A DNA stretch of 18,057 nucleotides from an uncultured Ruminococcus sp. (GTDB lineage: Bacteria > Bacillota > Clostridia > Oscillospirales > Acutalibacteraceae), in the NCBI GenBank assembly GCA_902803035.1, contig CADCON010000055.1, positions 1 through 18,057 on the forward strand, read 5' to 3'. The position numbers were made by a program, and so were the translations under genes. Shown piece after piece: positions 1 to 7,731 of the stretch; position 1 is the stretch's first letter; each line of letters opens with the position of its first letter. The notes beneath the pieces were generated by a model, which was not told the origin of the DNA, did not search any database, and saw nothing but the letters and a program-made list of their open reading frames with translations.

Positions 1-1242
1 CGCGCCCAGAACCGGCAGGGTGATTTTGTTTTTGTCGGCGACAATCAGCACGACGTCGCCCTTTTGCGCGCCCATTCTTTCTAGAATCGCGTCAAGCTGT
101 CCCTCTCCCAGGAATTTGGAGAAGGTGCAGGTGGGTGCTTCGTCCGCCCAGCGGATCCACGCAAGCCCCTTTGCGCCGATGCCCTTGACATATTCCACCA
201 GCTTGTCGATTTCCTTGCGGGTATAGATTTTCGCCGCGTCCTTCAGGCATATGCCGCGTACGCTGCCGCCGTTCTCAATGGCGGAGGTGAATACGCCGAA
301 GCCGGTATCGGCGGCGATGTCAGTGAGGTCGGTGATTTCCATGCCGTAGCGGATATCCGGCTTGTCGGAGCCGTAGCGGGTCATGGCTTCGTTGTAGGTG
401 ATTCTCGGCAGCGGCGTTGGAATGTCGATGCCCATAGTTTCCTTCATCAGGAATCTGACAAAGCCTTCCTCCACGGGAAGAACGTCCTCGACCGCGTCAA
501 CGAAGCTCATTTCCACGTCGATCTGGGTGAATTCCGGCTGGCGGTCGGCTCTCAAGTCCTCGTCGCGGAAGCAGCGGGCGAGCTGGAAATATTTGTCAAA
601 CCCCGACACCATGAGAAGCTGCTTGTAAAGCTGCGGCGACTGCGGCAGCGCGTAGAAGCTGCCCTTGTGAACGCGGCTGGGAATGATGTAGTCCCTCGCG
701 CCTTCGGGCGTGGATTTGATCATCATGGGTGTTTCGATCTCGATGAATCCATGGTCGGAAAAATACCGGCGCGTCGCCTGCATGACCTGATGCTTGAAGA
801 GAATATTGCGCATCAGAGCCGGACGGCGAAGGTCGAGGTAGCGGTTTCTCAGGCGGATTTCCTCGGCAGTCCGGCAGTTGTCGGTGATTTCAAAGGCGGG
901 CGTCACCGCCTTGTTGAGAATTCTCAGCTCGGTAACGGCGATTTCGACGTCGCCGGTGGGAATGTCGGGGTTCTTGGACGAACGCTCGCGCACGCTGCCG
1001 ACGACGGCGAGCACATACTCGCTGCGGCAGGATTTCGCCTTTTCAAAGACCGCGCGGTCGGTGGTTTCGTCAAATGTAAGCTGCAGAATTCCTGTGCGGT
1101 CGCGCAGGTCGATGAAGATCAGGCCGCCCTTGTCGCGCTGCTTCTGCACCCAGCCGCAGACCGTGATGGTTTCTCCGATGTTTTCGGCTCTCAGCTCACC
1201 GCAGTAATGGGTGCGCTTCAGCCCTGCCATTGTTTCAGACAT
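1..1242 (-). CDS. aspS: Aspartyl-tRNA synthetase, N-terminal 414 residues (cut by window edge)
   Basis: Class II aminoacyl-tRNA synthetase that charges tRNA-Asp in the cytoplasm. The frame is open from an ATG at 1242 to the left edge, giving 414 residues of a protein usually near 590. Residues about 8-110 form the OB-fold anticodon-binding domain (CGWVQKQRDKGGLIFIDLRD near 29-48). The class II motif 2 segment FRDEDLRADRQPEFTQID lies near residues 218-235, preceded by RYRYLDLRRP and IETPMMIKSTPEGARDY. Part of the insertion (GAD-like) domain is present; motif 3 would lie beyond the window. The ATG at 1242 is chosen because GGAGG (1251-1255) lies 8 bases upstream; a second ATG at residue 5 has no such site. 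The gene follows a DUF2809 gene by 62 bases and probably ends the hisS operon. Residue 38, at a position known to influence tRNA-Asp/Asn discrimination, is Lys, so specificity cannot be read from it. Confidence 0.97.
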   Translation of the reverse strand, partial: MSETMAGLKRTHYCGELRAENIGETITVCGWVQKQRDKGGLIFIDLRDRTGILQLTFDETTDRAVFEKAKSCRSEYVLAVVGSVRERSSKNPDIPTGDVEIAVTELRILNKAVTPAFEITDNCRTAEEIRLRNRYLDLRRPALMRNILFKHQVMQATRRYFSDHGFIEIETPMMIKSTPEGARDYIIPSRVHKGSFYALPQSPQLYKQLLMVSGFDKYFQLARCFRDEDLRADRQPEFTQIDVEMSFVDAVEDVLPVEEGFVRFLMKETMGIDIPTPLPRITYNEAMTRYGSDKPDIRYGMEITDLTDIAADTGFGVFTSAIENGGSVRGICLKDAAKIYTRKEIDKLVEYVKGIGAKGLAWIRWADEAPTCTFSKFLGEGQLDAILERMGAQKGDVVLIVADKNKITLPVLGA

Positions 1243-1304
1243 TTTTGATTCCTCCAAAAAAATAAATGCAAATTAATCCATTCGGTTTATGATAAGATCC
1301 GTTT

Positions 1305-1739
1305 TCATTCCGGATCGCGGATTGTCCCGGCGTATCTTCCTGATTCCCGATGTTTCCGCCAATGCGTTTTTCCCAAAATCCATTCCGCAGCGTAAATCAG
1401 TGCCACGCCGGCGGCGTAGCAGAGAATATCCGCAAAATCAGCCGACGAGCCGAGAAGGATTCCCAAAAGGCTTCCTTGGGGAATGCCCAACAGCCCGCAT
1501 AATTCAAAATACTGCAGCAGTTCGGCCAGAATTCCTACGCCACCGACCGCGGCGGGCAGCCAGACGGCAGGACGCACGTAAAAGATCCGCACGAAGCAGT
1601 AAAGCAGCGGAATGACCAGCACGTCCCCGACATACGCCCGGAGAAAGCCGTGCGCGCATTTTCCGATCAGAATTTCAACCGCCAGAAGCAAAACAAAGCC
1701 GGACAAAGCCAATAATCTCTTGATTCTATCATTCATCAT
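1305..1739 (-). CDS. DUF2809 (VanZ-like fold) small integral membrane protein
   Basis: A 144-residue membrane protein of unproven function. Four hydrophobic segments are visible at about residues 9-26, 38-54, 58-76 and 105-122. The conserved features are those I associate with DUF2809: an LRAYVGDVL motif (33-41) before the second helix, AELLQ (72-76) at the end of the third, and GSSADFADILCYAAG (97-111) entering the fourth. The C-terminal 25 residues are polar and basic and are probably cytoplasmic. A site AAAGGCG (1751-1757) precedes the ATG at 1739 by about 11 bases; a second ATG follows immediately and could also be used. It lies 80 bases after the DUF4253 gene and 62 bases before aspS, all on one strand, so it is probably co-transcribed with the two synthetase genes. 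No link to tRNA charging is evident in the protein. Confidence 0.82.
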   Translation of the reverse strand: MMNDRIKRLLALSGFVLLLAVEILIGKCAHGFLRAYVGDVLVIPLLYCFVRIFYVRPAVWLPAAVGGVGILAELLQYFELCGLLGIPQGSLLGILLGSSADFADILCYAAGVALIYAAEWILGKTHWRKHRESGRYAGTIRDPE

Positions 1740-1819
1740 TCATATTCCAGCGCCTTTGCGCGAAACACTCTATTTTTACATTATTAAGTCTACTGTCAGC
1801 GGAGCGGCTGCGCCGCGCT

Positions 1820-2677
1820 TCAGTCCCACCAGAAGTACCAGTAAGGGGATTTTGTCAGATTGTCCGCCAGCGTTTTAAGGCTGTATTCGTTGGCGTACTG
1901 TTCCACGCGATCCTGACAGAAATAGTACTGCTCCTTTGCCAGCGCGTAAGCGTCATCCATATCGGCAGGAGGATTGGATACCCGGAATTCCAGCTCAGCG
2001 AAGGTCACGGAGCAGATCACCGCGCCGTATCGCTCGTACCAGCGTTTCACCATCGCCAGCATATCTTCCGGAGCGGGGCATTCGTTCCACCCGCCCATCG
2101 GCAGCCACGCCGCCACCTGCCACGGCTCGCTCACCGGAATCTTCGCCAGCAGCAGTTCATAGGATTTTTGGGTGTCGTCATTGAAGGGAGCGGTGATCCC
2201 GTCGCGGACAAATTCAAAGAAGATTTCGTCGCCGCCCCATTCTTCTTCCAGGTCAAATTCCCCGTCTTCGGCGCACTCGGCGATGCGTGTCTGCAAGTAT
2301 TTCTCCGCGTCGTCCTTCTGCCATGCCGCTATGAGATGGGCGCGGTAATCGCGCAGCGTCCGCAGACGCGCCTCATCGAGCGCAAAATCGTTCCCGTCAC
2401 TCACGTCGCCTTCCGGAATGTCCGCTAAACCGGCGTTGTCATATAGGCTCTCCGCCAGATTTTCCTCATTTGCCGCAATCAGAACGGGAACAAAGCCCCG
2501 CGCCTTTCCTTCCGCGACGCTGGCATGGAAGAGTCTGACAACCTCGCCGTATTCCGTGCCTTCCGGAATAACCTCGCAGGGGCAGTCTAGATAGGCGGCA
2601 ATCAGGCGGCAGACGCTGCCCGGCGCCTGATGGGGAATGCGGTCCCCGGATTTTTTACCAAACAGTCTATTGAACAT
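1820..2677 (-). CDS. DUF4253 domain protein
   Basis: A 285-residue soluble protein of unknown function. The C-terminal 100 residues (about 186-285) match the DUF4253 pattern as I know it: WLPMGGWNECPAPEDM (191-206), a KRWYERYGA segment (211-219), an ELEFRVSNPP strand (228-237), YALAKEQYYFCQDRV (244-258) and the terminal SPYWYFWWD. The first 185 residues are acidic, with no signal peptide or membrane helix. The ATG at 2677 lies only 3 bases after the hisS stop codon, with a weak GAAGAAG site inside the hisS end, so translation is probably coupled to hisS. DUF4253 proteins are found scattered in bacteria, sometimes near toxin-immunity genes, but no toxin partner is seen here. Assignment to the family is firm; a function cannot be given. 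Confidence 0.85.
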   Translation of the reverse strand: MFNRLFGKKSGDRIPHQAPGSVCRLIAAYLDCPCEVIPEGTEYGEVVRLFHASVAEGKARGFVPVLIAANEENLAESLYDNAGLADIPEGDVSDGNDFALDEARLRTLRDYRAHLIAAWQKDDAEKYLQTRIAECAEDGEFDLEEEWGGDEIFFEFVRDGITAPFNDDTQKSYELLLAKIPVSEPWQVAAWLPMGGWNECPAPEDMLAMVKRWYERYGAVICSVTFAELEFRVSNPPADMDDAYALAKEQYYFCQDRVEQYANEYSLKTLADNLTKSPYWYFWWD

Positions 2678-2680
2678 TCG

Positions 2681-4168
2681 TTACGCTTCTTCACCGCTTT
2701 CGCTCAGCTCATCCACTTCTTCGAGGATTTCGCCGCCGCGTTCTTCGGCAATTTCAACCGGCGCGTCGGTTTCTCCGGCACTCTGGTCATCGATGGCTCC
2801 TTCCTCTCCGCCGTCTTCTTCGCCGGAGAGCAGCCTGTTCAGATCGGCAAGACCTTCAAATGTTGCCACTGTCTCATTCAGGCGCGCCATCGTGTCATTG
2901 ATGCCTATGTCGTAGAGAGCTTCTACGATGCCTGGCTCGATGGTGACTTCGGTTTCTTCGCCGGTTGCCATATTCTTGATTCTGACTATGCCGGAATCAA
3001 GCTCCCTGTCGCCGATGACAACCGTATATTGCGCCCCCAGCTTGTTGGCGTATTTCATCTGCGCCTTGATCGAACGGCCGTTGAGGTCAGTTTCGGCGGA
3101 AAAGCCTTCCGCGCGGAGCTGCGAGCAGAGAGCCATGCATCGGACGACGGCTTCTTCTCCCGCGGGCGCGAGATAGATCAGGGTCTTTTCCGGTTCGGGA
3201 TAGGCTGCCTTCTGCGCATCCATTACGAGCATGACCCTTTCCAGCCCCATTCCGAAGCCGAGGGAGGGCGTGTCGGGGCCGCCGAGCTGCCTGAACAGTC
3301 CGTCGTAGCGTCCGCCGCCGCAGATTGTGGACTGCGCGCCGAGGTCGGAGGAAACAAATTCAAATACCGTGCGGGTGTAGTAATCCAGACCGCGCACGAT
3401 CGAGGGATTGACCGTGTAAGAAATATTCATCGCGTCGAGGTACTTCTTGACGCTCTCGAAGTGCTGGCGGCAGTCGTCGCAGAGATAGTCGATCATTCTG
3501 GGCGCGTCCTTGGCGACTTCCTGACAGCCGGGAACCTTGCAGTCGATAATCCGCATGGGATTTCTCTCCAGGCGGTCGAGACAGGTCTCGCAAAGCTGCT
3601 CCTTCCGGCCTTCAAAGTACTCCCTGAGCGCCTTGTGATATTCGGCGCGGCAGGTGGGACAGCCGATGGAATTGATTTCGAGGGAATAGCCGCTGATGCC
3701 CAGTTCGGTGAGCGTCGCGTCAGCAAGGGAGATGATCTCCGCGTCGGCAGCGGGCGAGGGCGCGCCGAAAAGCTCCACGCCGAACTGATGAAATTCGCGC
3801 ATACGCCCTGCCTGCGGCTTTTCAGCGCGGTAGCAGGGGGCGATATAACACGCCTTGACGGGCAGCGCGTCGTTGATGAGCCCGTGCTCGATGGCGCAGC
3901 GGACGGCGGAGGCAGTCATTTCGGGTCTGAGAGAAAGCGAGCGGTCGCCCCGGTCGGTGAAGGTGTACATTTCCTTCTGCACCACGTCGGTGGTGTCGCC
4001 CACGCCGCGGGTGAATAATTCGGTGTGTTCAAAGACGGGGGTGCGGATCTCTCCGTAGCCGTGCAGGCGGGCGGTTTCAAGGCAGGTCTTTTCGACAAAC
4101 TGCCATTTATAGCTGTCGGTAGGAAGCATATCCTGCGTTCCTTTGATCGATTTTGTGATAAGAGCCAT
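2681..4168 (-). CDS. hisS: Histidyl-tRNA synthetase with acidic C-terminal tail
   Basis: Class II synthetase that attaches histidine to tRNA-His. The 495-residue product carries the family landmarks: motif 2 with CYRAEKPQAGRMREFHQFGVE split across 112-132, the histidine-specific motifs VRGLDYYTR (258-266) and CGGGRYDGL (283-291), and motif 3 GFGMGLERV (304-312). An insertion typical of Gram-positive HisRS holds cysteine pairs at C170/C173, C193/C196, C210/C215 and C230/C233, suggestive of metal binding. The anticodon-binding domain spans about 327-440. Beyond it, residues 446-495 are an added, Glu/Asp-rich, low-complexity tail that is absent from usual HisRS of about 420-430 residues. The start ATG (4168) has AAAGGAAC upstream at about 4178-4185. 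A near-consensus promoter lies at 4224-4252. The short leader leaves no room for a T-box. First gene of the hisS-DUF4253-DUF2809-aspS group. Confidence 0.98.
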   Translation of the reverse strand: MALITKSIKGTQDMLPTDSYKWQFVEKTCLETARLHGYGEIRTPVFEHTELFTRGVGDTTDVVQKEMYTFTDRGDRSLSLRPEMTASAVRCAIEHGLINDALPVKACYIAPCYRAEKPQAGRMREFHQFGVELFGAPSPAADAEIISLADATLTELGISGYSLEINSIGCPTCRAEYHKALREYFEGRKEQLCETCLDRLERNPMRIIDCKVPGCQEVAKDAPRMIDYLCDDCRQHFESVKKYLDAMNISYTVNPSIVRGLDYYTRTVFEFVSSDLGAQSTICGGGRYDGLFRQLGGPDTPSLGFGMGLERVMLVMDAQKAAYPEPEKTLIYLAPAGEEAVVRCMALCSQLRAEGFSAETDLNGRSIKAQMKYANKLGAQYTVVIGDRELDSGIVRIKNMATGEETEVTIEPGIVEALYDIGINDTMARLNETVATFEGLADLNRLLSGEEDGGEEGAIDDQSAGETDAPVEIAEERGGEILEEVDELSESGEEA

Positions 4169-4223
4169 ATGTTTCAGTTCCTTTCTTTGCTATAGAAGAT
4201 GATGCTAGTCTGTTTATCTTTTT

Positions 4224-4252
4224 ATTATATCATCTCATCGCCGTAAATGCAA
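4224..4252 (-). promoter_or_regulatory. Sigma-A type promoter of hisS
   Basis: On the minus strand the -35 box TTGCAT (4252-4247) and the -10 box TATAAT (4229-4224) are separated by 17 bases. Transcription should start near 4216, giving a leader of about 48 bases before the hisS ATG. That is too short for a T-box riboswitch, although hisS in this group of bacteria is often T-box controlled. Confidence 0.82.
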
Positions 4253-4307
4253 TATTTTCAGAGAAAAATATCGGAAATGCGGCAATCAGAATACGGCTGA
4301 CCGGATG

Positions 4308-4359
4308 AAAAAAGGCGCAGCACCGTAATACCTGCGAAGCATTCCGGGACTGCGCTTTT
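4308..4359 (-). terminator. Rho-independent terminator after the amidase gene
   Basis: GCGCAG (4315-4320) pairs with CTGCGC (4350-4355), extended by AAAA/TTTT around one bulged base. On the minus strand the stem is followed directly by C and six T residues (4313-4308). The loop is long (29 bases). It lies 21 bases past the amidase stop codon and upstream of the hisS promoter, so it separates the two units. Confidence 0.72.
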
Positions 4360-4380
4360 CCATAATCCAAAATCAAACGG

Positions 4381-6459
4381 CTATCTCTTCTGAATATCGA
4401 AGGTCTTCTCAAGCGCGTTTGCGAGGGCGCGCGCGATTTCTTTGGGGTGATCGATGATCCACTGGGCGGAATCCGCGTTGTCGTGGTATTCGACCTCGGC
4501 CAGAAGGCTGATCATGCCGAAATAAGCGGGGTCACGCACTTCGGCGTATCCGACATTGTCGAAGCCCTTCATGCCGTTGACGGTCTTGCTGCCGACATTG
4601 GGCGTGAACGGGGAGATCTTGGCCATCTCATCCGCCATATTTTCGCCGAGCTGTCTGCTCTGCTCGCTGCCGGGGAAGTAGTAGCCCACCGCGCCGTATC
4701 TGACCTTGGAGGAATGCGCGTTGGAGTGAATGGCAAGGTAGATGTCAGCATCCTTGTTGTACGCATCAAGAGGACGGCGGCAGAGGCTGATCGGCATCTG
4801 GATCGGCGGCATATGGACAACGCACCAGTATTCCTCGACGAGAATCTTTTTCAGCTCGTCGCCCACGCGGTTCATTTCAATGCCCTCCGTCGTGGAGCCG
4901 GCGGCGTATTCGTTCTTGGTCTGACGGGAGGGGGAGAGGTAAATGACCGGCATTCCGCCGCCCTTGAAGCTGCGGTTGGGAATCGTGACGAATTCGTCCG
5001 AAACGGTGGTCTTGCTGCGGGAAATCCACGCATTTTTACCGTTCCAGTCAAAGCGGTACCAGGTGGCGTCGGAGGAATCGCAGCCCCATTCGAGCGCGAG
5101 ATAGCTCTCGCCTGACTGGAGCGTCCCGATACAGGTGTTGCTCGTTCCCGGCGCGTTGTAAATTCTGGTCTTGTCAGCCTTAACCGTAAATGTGCGCTTG
5201 ATGTAGCGTTTGTCGCTTTTTTTGGTGATGGTGATAATGGCCTTGCTGCTGTCGAGGGACTGTCCTACGCCGTCCGTAACCTGACAGTACACCTCCATGA
5301 AATGCCATGTGCAGTCAGCCTGCGCGGAAATCATGGAGAAGGTCTTGCCCTTCCAGCACGTCCATTCGCTGTTGCCCGCCTTTCTGTAATACCACTGGTA
5401 TTGCAGACTGCCGTAGCCCTTTGCTTCCACGCTGAACTGCGCCTTCTCACCCACGGAATAGGTGCCGTCGGCAGGCTGGACAGTGATTTTCAGCTCGGGA
5501 GCCACGGTGATGGAGGCGGAAACGGAATTGGTTTTTGCCCCTCTGGAATCGGTGGCGCGGCAATAGACCTCCACGCCGTTGAGCGTCATTTCCGCCTTGA
5601 GATTGATGACCGGGGAGGTGTATCCTTTCCAGACCACCCATGATTTGCTGCCCGGCTTGCGGATGAACCATTGATAGGTGATATTGCCGGTGCCTTGCGC
5701 CAGCACCGTGAATCTGATATTTTCGCCCTCCCTGGCCGTGACGCTTTCGGGCGGGGTAATGAATTTTACCGGCTGAATGACGCTGAGTGTGGCCGCGTTG
5801 GAACGCACGTTTCTTCCGGTGGAATCGGTGATCTTGCAGTACACCTGCATCTTATTCCATTCGGCTTCGGCAATGGCATCTGTTTCGGCTTTTGTCTGGC
5901 CGTCCCAGATCAACCACGCGTTACGCCCCTGCGGGCGGCAATACCACTGGTATCTCAGATCGCCTGACCCTTGGGCGGATACGCTGAATCTGACCTTTTC
6001 GCCGGTTTTGACGGTGATGTCCTGCGGCTGGGAGAGAATGGCAAGCGGCTTTTTCACTCTTATGACCGCCGAATCGGAATCCGCCATACCGCCTGTCCGG
6101 CCGGAAATTTTGCAATAGACCTCCGCGAGGTTCCAGCTGTCGTCTATGACAACGGAAGCGGTGGAAGAGGTGTGACCGCTCCACAGGGTCCAGTTTTTCT
6201 CACCGTACTTTTTGAAGTACCATTGATAGCTGAGATCACTGCCCGTGGCAGTCACGCTGAAGGTGACCGTTTCACCGGGATTGGCCGTCACGCTTTCGGG
6301 CTGGGAGGTGATGGTTATCAACAGGCTGTCGGCGTAGACCGTGCGGAATTCTCCGGAAGGCGCGGCCAGACAGATGGCTGTGAACGCCATGGTCAGCAGC
6401 AGCGCGGCTGCTCTTCTGCAATGAACCGGCATTCTGACGCATTTTGAACGCAATAACAT
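4381..6459 (-). CDS. Secreted N-acetylmuramoyl-L-alanine amidase-like protein with four Ig-like repeats and an SH3-like domain
   Basis: A 692-residue exported protein probably acting on peptidoglycan. Residues 1-44 are a signal peptide (basic start, hydrophobic 18-32, VYA-D possible cleavage near 43). Four Ig-like repeats follow at about 47-135, 138-227, 230-319 and 323-412, each with a YQW core, a W-x2-W pair and a VYC segment, at an exact spacing of 92 residues. Residues about 421-483 resemble a bacterial SH3 domain. The C-terminal domain (504-690) resembles Amidase_3: IYLSPSRQ, the E525 segment, LAIHSNAH (H578) and LLAEVEYHDN (E655). The first zinc-ligand His of the DPGHGG motif is missing: the aligned segment is SPSRQ. 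Activity is therefore inferred, not certain. A site AAAGGCGG (6468-6475) supports the ATG at 6459. The gene is transcribed alone from an extended -10 promoter and is followed by its own terminator. Confidence 0.88.
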   Translation of the reverse strand: MLLRSKCVRMPVHCRRAAALLLTMAFTAICLAAPSGEFRTVYADSLLITITSQPESVTANPGETVTFSVTATGSDLSYQWYFKKYGEKNWTLWSGHTSSTASVVIDDSWNLAEVYCKISGRTGGMADSDSAVIRVKKPLAILSQPQDITVKTGEKVRFSVSAQGSGDLRYQWYCRPQGRNAWLIWDGQTKAETDAIAEAEWNKMQVYCKITDSTGRNVRSNAATLSVIQPVKFITPPESVTAREGENIRFTVLAQGTGNITYQWFIRKPGSKSWVVWKGYTSPVINLKAEMTLNGVEVYCRATDSRGAKTNSVSASITVAPELKITVQPADGTYSVGEKAQFSVEAKGYGSLQYQWYYRKAGNSEWTCWKGKTFSMISAQADCTWHFMEVYCQVTDGVGQSLDSSKAIITITKKSDKRYIKRTFTVKADKTRIYNAPGTSNTCIGTLQSGESYLALEWGCDSSDATWYRFDWNGKNAWISRSKTTVSDEFVTIPNRSFKGGGMPVIYLSPSRQTKNEYAAGSTTEGIEMNRVGDELKKILVEEYWCVVHMPPIQMPISLCRRPLDAYNKDADIYLAIHSNAHSSKVRYGAVGYYFPGSEQSRQLGENMADEMAKISPFTPNVGSKTVNGMKGFDNVGYAEVRDPAYFGMISLLAEVEYHDNADSAQWIIDHPKEIARALANALEKTFDIQKR

Positions 6460-6492
6460 ATTCCATACCGCCTTTCTTTATACTCTTCTTAT

Positions 6493-6501
6493 ATTATACC
6501 A
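6493..6501 (-). promoter_or_regulatory. Extended -10 promoter of the amidase gene
   Basis: On the minus strand TGG-TATAAT (6501-6493) forms an extended -10 element. No good -35 hexamer is found 17 bases upstream, where the sequence is A-rich. Transcription would start near 6486, about 27 bases before the ATG. Confidence 0.6.
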
Positions 6502-6596
6502 TACTTTCATAGCGATTTTTTGACCGATGTGTAAATAATCATAGTATTTCAACCACCGGAAGTCCCGGAATGGAAGGCATTCGGGGGCTCTGTCCG

Positions 6597-6637
6597 AAAA
6601 ACAGCCGCAGAGAGTCGGTCAATGGCTTCCGCGGCTG
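6597..6637 (-). terminator. Rho-independent terminator after the DUF4163-type lipoprotein gene
   Basis: A 7-bp stem, CAGCCGC (6602-6608) with GCGGCTG (6631-6637), around a 22-base loop. On the minus strand it is followed by five T residues (6601-6597). A second hairpin lies just beyond it at 6564-6585, CCCGGAATG pairing with CATTCGGG around one bulge; that one has no T-tract. Confidence 0.7.
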
Positions 6638-6709
6638 CTGTCATGAATCATTGAAACGCGCTGACACCCGTTTTTATACTGACGATGTGCGTCTGATGGA
6701 TCATCAGGT

Positions 6710-7726
6710 TCAGAACTGTACCTCCACATAATCGCCCAGAGCGTGGTTGACCTCCAGGATCAGCACGGGATCACCGTTGATGTCGAGGTAGGAATTGCAG
6801 GGTGTGTTGCCTGAAACACTGTATTTGCCGTCTGAATTCCTGATTCTCACGACATTTTCGACGTTGAGGTTGGACTTGATTTCTTCCTCGCTGAGCTTGT
6901 TGAAGTAGTTGATAACGCTCTGTTTGTTCACGCCGTCAACGCTTCTTGTGAGTGTCCATGTGTCGTTGGTGATGGCGTCCGCCGCCTTTTCCATATCCAC
7001 CGACTCGGACGGAATGATGGAATTGCCGGTCGCAAGGTTGACGGTCAGCGCATTGGCACAGGTGTAGCCGTGCGCCGCGCCCTTGTAGAGATAGCTCTCG
7101 CGGAACACAATGCTGAGGGTATCCTTTGTTTTGTATTTGACCTCATAGGTGCCCTTGAAGGTTTCGAGGGCGGTGTCGCTGAGCGAATTCAGACAGCGGT
7201 CCTTGATATAGGCGTTATAGAAATCCTGCATTTCCGCGTCATAAAGGCCGCTGATCTGGGGGTATTTATATTTGAGCTTGCCATCGTCGCTTGCGAAGCT
7301 CTTATAGACCACCTTGTATTTGTTATTGGTCTGGGGGGCGGGCTGAGTTGTCGCCGTGGTCGCTTTGGTAGTGGATTTTGTGGTGGATTTGGTAGTGGCT
7401 TTGGTTGTGGATTCGGTGGTGGTGGTAGTGGAAGCCGTGGTTGTGGTCTTTTTGGTTCTGGAAGGCGCGGTCGTAGTCGTGGTGGTCACGGTCTCGTCGT
7501 CGTTCTTCCGGGAATCGATGGTATTGTCCTCATCCTCGCTGTCATCGAATTCTATGATATTGGGGCCGTCCTTGGCTTTGGTTGACTGTGAGCTGTAATC
7601 GGGTCTTTTGGCCCTGCCGGACTGCTTGTCATCGCTTCCGCAGGACGCGAAGGTTGCGAGAAGGGCGGCGGCAATGATGAGCGCGGCGGCTTTTCTGAAG
7701 AAATGACTGCCGGATTTGCTTGACAT
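6710..7726 (-). CDS. Lipoprotein with Thr-rich linker and DUF4163/DUF3298 (PdaC/RsiV-like) region
   Basis: A 338-residue predicted lipoprotein. The signal segment ends with the lipobox FASC (Cys29). An acidic stretch (about 55-78) leads into a Thr/Ser/Lys-rich linker (80-128) that would hold the C-terminal domain away from the membrane. Residues about 137-338 carry the pattern of the DUF4163 plus DUF3298 domains known from PdaC and RsiV: SGLYDAEMQDFYNAYIKD (159-176), GTYEVKYKTKDTLSIVF (192-208), then YKGAAHGYTCANALTVNL (214-231). No catalytic residues can be named, and a binding or sensing role is as likely as an enzymatic one. The ATG at 7726 is chosen over an upstream in-frame TTG (7735) because AGGAGG lies 10 bases before the ATG but only about one base before the TTG. 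It starts 5 bases after the metalloprotease gene, so the two form an operon. Confidence 0.85.
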   Translation of the reverse strand: MSSKSGSHFFRKAAALIIAAALLATFASCGSDDKQSGRAKRPDYSSQSTKAKDGPNIIEFDDSEDEDNTIDSRKNDDETVTTTTTTAPSRTKKTTTTASTTTTTESTTKATTKSTTKSTTKATTATTQPAPQTNNKYKVVYKSFASDDGKLKYKYPQISGLYDAEMQDFYNAYIKDRCLNSLSDTALETFKGTYEVKYKTKDTLSIVFRESYLYKGAAHGYTCANALTVNLATGNSIIPSESVDMEKAADAITNDTWTLTRSVDGVNKQSVINYFNKLSEEEIKSNLNVENVVRIRNSDGKYSVSGNTPCNSYLDINGDPVLILEVNHALGDYVEVQF

Positions 7727-7731
7727 AATAA

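Noticed and set aside
1804..1816. GCGGC-TGC-GCCGC hairpin just before the DUF4253 stop codon
   Set aside because: Only 5 bp with a 3-base loop and no T-tract; it could not act as a convincing terminator between the DUF4253 and DUF2809 genes.
2630..4018. A 462-codon open frame on the plus strand
   Set aside because: It lies wholly opposite hisS, whose protein has every family motif. The plus-strand translation shows no recognisable domain and fits the mirror effect of GC-rich third positions.
4169..4380. Possible T-box riboswitch before hisS
   Set aside because: The promoter at 4224-4252 leaves a leader of about 48 bases, and no T-box-like GGTGG segment or antiterminator is found. The hairpin at 4308-4359 is the terminator of the preceding amidase gene.
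4339..6572. Shared 12-base word AGTCCCGGAATG near two terminators (minus strand about 4340-4351, plus strand 6561-6572)
   Set aside because: Opposite orientation, no extended similarity, and within chance expectation.
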